Source: Oceanococcus sp041624435 (GTDB lineage Bacteria > Pseudomonadota > Gammaproteobacteria > Nevskiales > Oceanococcaceae). Taken from it: a stretch of 8,697 nt of DNA. Location: the NCBI GenBank assembly GCA_041624435.1, contig JBFJVB010000146.1, positions 1 through 8,697 of the forward strand, in the 5' to 3' direction. Within the stretch, counting starts at the first letter, position 1, and each line of letters starts with the position of its first letter. Shown here one piece after another: positions 7,797 to 8,697 of the stretch. The position numbers and the translations under genes are program-made. The notes under the pieces were generated by a model, which saw only the letters and a list, made by a program, of their open reading frames with translations, did no database searches and was not told the DNA's origin.

Positions 7797-8697
7797 ATGC
7801 AATTACCCCTGCTTGATGCCGCCAGTGAGCGGCCCGATCCGGCGCGGCGCGGCGACGTGGCCGAGTCAGCGCCAGCGATGCCGTTTGCCGGCTTGCTCGG
7901 TGCGCTGGGTACGCCTTCGTCCGAACTGGAGCCTGTTGCGGCGCAGTCTGTGGAGCTGACTTCCACGGATGCTGCTGCGCAAGCCATGGTGGCGCCTGCG
8001 CAACTCCCGCTGTGGCCTGGCTGGATCAGCGCCGCCGAGCCGCAGCCGGCTGCGGCGCTGCCCCCGGGGCCGATCGCTGCTGCGGCAGTGAAAGTGCCTG
8101 CGGCTGCGGCGGCGCGGGCGGGACAGAGCCTCGTGCCCGAGGAGACCTTGGCGGCGTTGCAGGCGTCGGTTCCGGAACTGGCGTCCGGCGATGCCGCGCT
8201 GCGTTCCCCCGCCTCTGGATCCGCCAGTGCCGTAGCGGTACTGCCGGCCATCAGCATGCTGGAGTCCAATCCCCAGCCGGTCCTCGCCGCGGCGCAGACC
8301 GTCCAGGTTCCCCAGTCGGTTCAGCTGCCTGAGCTGCGCGTCGTCGCGGATCTGGAAGCCGCACCCCCAGCGCTGCCGGTCGTGCCATCGTCTGCGCCGG
8401 CCGGACTGCGTGAGGTCCCCACCGGCATGGCGAGCCTGAGCACACCGGCGGTGACCGTCGCTGATCCCGGGCCGATCTCAGCGGCGGCCCTGCCAAATCA
8501 GGTTGTGGCGACCCTGCGGCAGTTCGGTGGTCATTCAGGTGAGGCCAGACTTCAGCTGCATCCCGCCGAACTGGGGCAGCTTGATCTCGAACTGACGCAG
8601 AGCGGGACCCATCTGGAACTATCGGTCACGGTGGACAACGAACAGAGCCGTCGGCTGGTCCAGGAACAGCTTGGTCAATGGCGGGAACGCCTGGCCG
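7797..8697 (+). CDS. fliK: Flagellar hook-length control protein FliK (3' end outside window)
   Basis: FliK measures hook length and switches the export gate from hook to filament substrates through its C-terminal domain, which contacts FlhB. The frame is open from ATG 7797 to the window end, giving 300 residues. Residues 1 to about 230 are Ala/Pro/Val-rich, almost without Lys, Cys or aromatic residues, and look disordered; this part acts as the molecular ruler and is poorly conserved. From about residue 234 the globular hook-control domain begins (NQVVATLRQFGG), with the signature RLQLHPAELGQLDLELTQ (LHPAELG at 254-260) and the following SRRLVQEQLGQWRERLA helix. The rest of the switch domain lies beyond 8697. 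GAGG (7787-7790) stands 6 nt before the ATG and the fliJ stop is one base upstream, so the two are co-translated. The symbol rests on the LHPxELG motif plus context. Confidence 0.93.
   Translation, partial: MQLPLLDAASERPDPARRGDVAESAPAMPFAGLLGALGTPSSELEPVAAQSVELTSTDAAAQAMVAPAQLPLWPGWISAAEPQPAAALPPGPIAAAAVKVPAAAAARAGQSLVPEETLAALQASVPELASGDAALRSPASGSASAVAVLPAISMLESNPQPVLAAAQTVQVPQSVQLPELRVVADLEAAPPALPVVPSSAPAGLREVPTGMASLSTPAVTVADPGPISAAALPNQVVATLRQFGGHSGEARLQLHPAELGQLDLELTQSGTHLELSVTVDNEQSRRLVQEQLGQWRERLA

Noticed and set aside
7682..8490. Ala/Pro-rich low-complexity coding stretch as a possible repeat array or non-coding region
   Set aside because: No regular repeat unit is seen. The plus frame stays open without stops and leads into the FliK hook-control domain, so it is the disordered ruler part of FliK.

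Overview
The window is a continuous, single-strand (+) stretch of a flagellar regulon from a GC-rich gammaproteobacterium. The gene order rpoN - single-receiver regulator - fleQ - fliE-F-G-H-I-J-K is the arrangement I know from Xanthomonas and relatives (rpoN2-vemR-fleQ-fliE...). A Xanthomonadales/Lysobacterales-type host is therefore the best guess. That is inference from gene order and protein resemblance; no rRNA or other phylogenetic marker is present.

Layout. Positions 1-2133 are the regulatory block: the 3' end of a sigma-54 gene (cut by the window edge), a VemR-like stand-alone receiver, and the sigma-54 activator FleQ, whose start overlaps the end of vemR. A hairpin plus T-tract at the fleQ stop codon (2114-2151) looks like an intrinsic terminator. 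It is followed at once by a strong sigma-54 (-24/-12) promoter at 2164-2179. That promoter faces the structural block at 2261-8697: fliE (rod/MS-ring adaptor), fliF (MS ring), fliG (rotor/switch), fliH, fliI and fliJ (export ATPase complex) and fliK (hook-length control, cut by the window end). fliF-G-H-I are chained by short 4-8 nt overlaps. The chain breaks between fliI and fliJ, where a second sigma-54-like element (7324-7339) lies.

How the parts work together. Sigma-54 and FleQ would activate the -24/-12 promoters of the basal-body and export genes, and VemR would tune FleQ by phosphorylation-dependent contact. The block encodes its own activator system followed by its likely target. All but about 500 bases is coding. 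No RNA genes, mobile elements, CRISPR arrays or repeats of note are visible.

Nothing here looks like a wholly new system. The points most worth checking are: a FleQ that appears to lack the residues used by Pseudomonas FleQ to bind c-di-GMP; the internal sigma-54 element before fliJ, which also argues for a TTG start of fliJ; a possible 24-codon coupling ORF before fliF; and the compact terminator/promoter/leader-hairpin boundary between fleQ and fliE.
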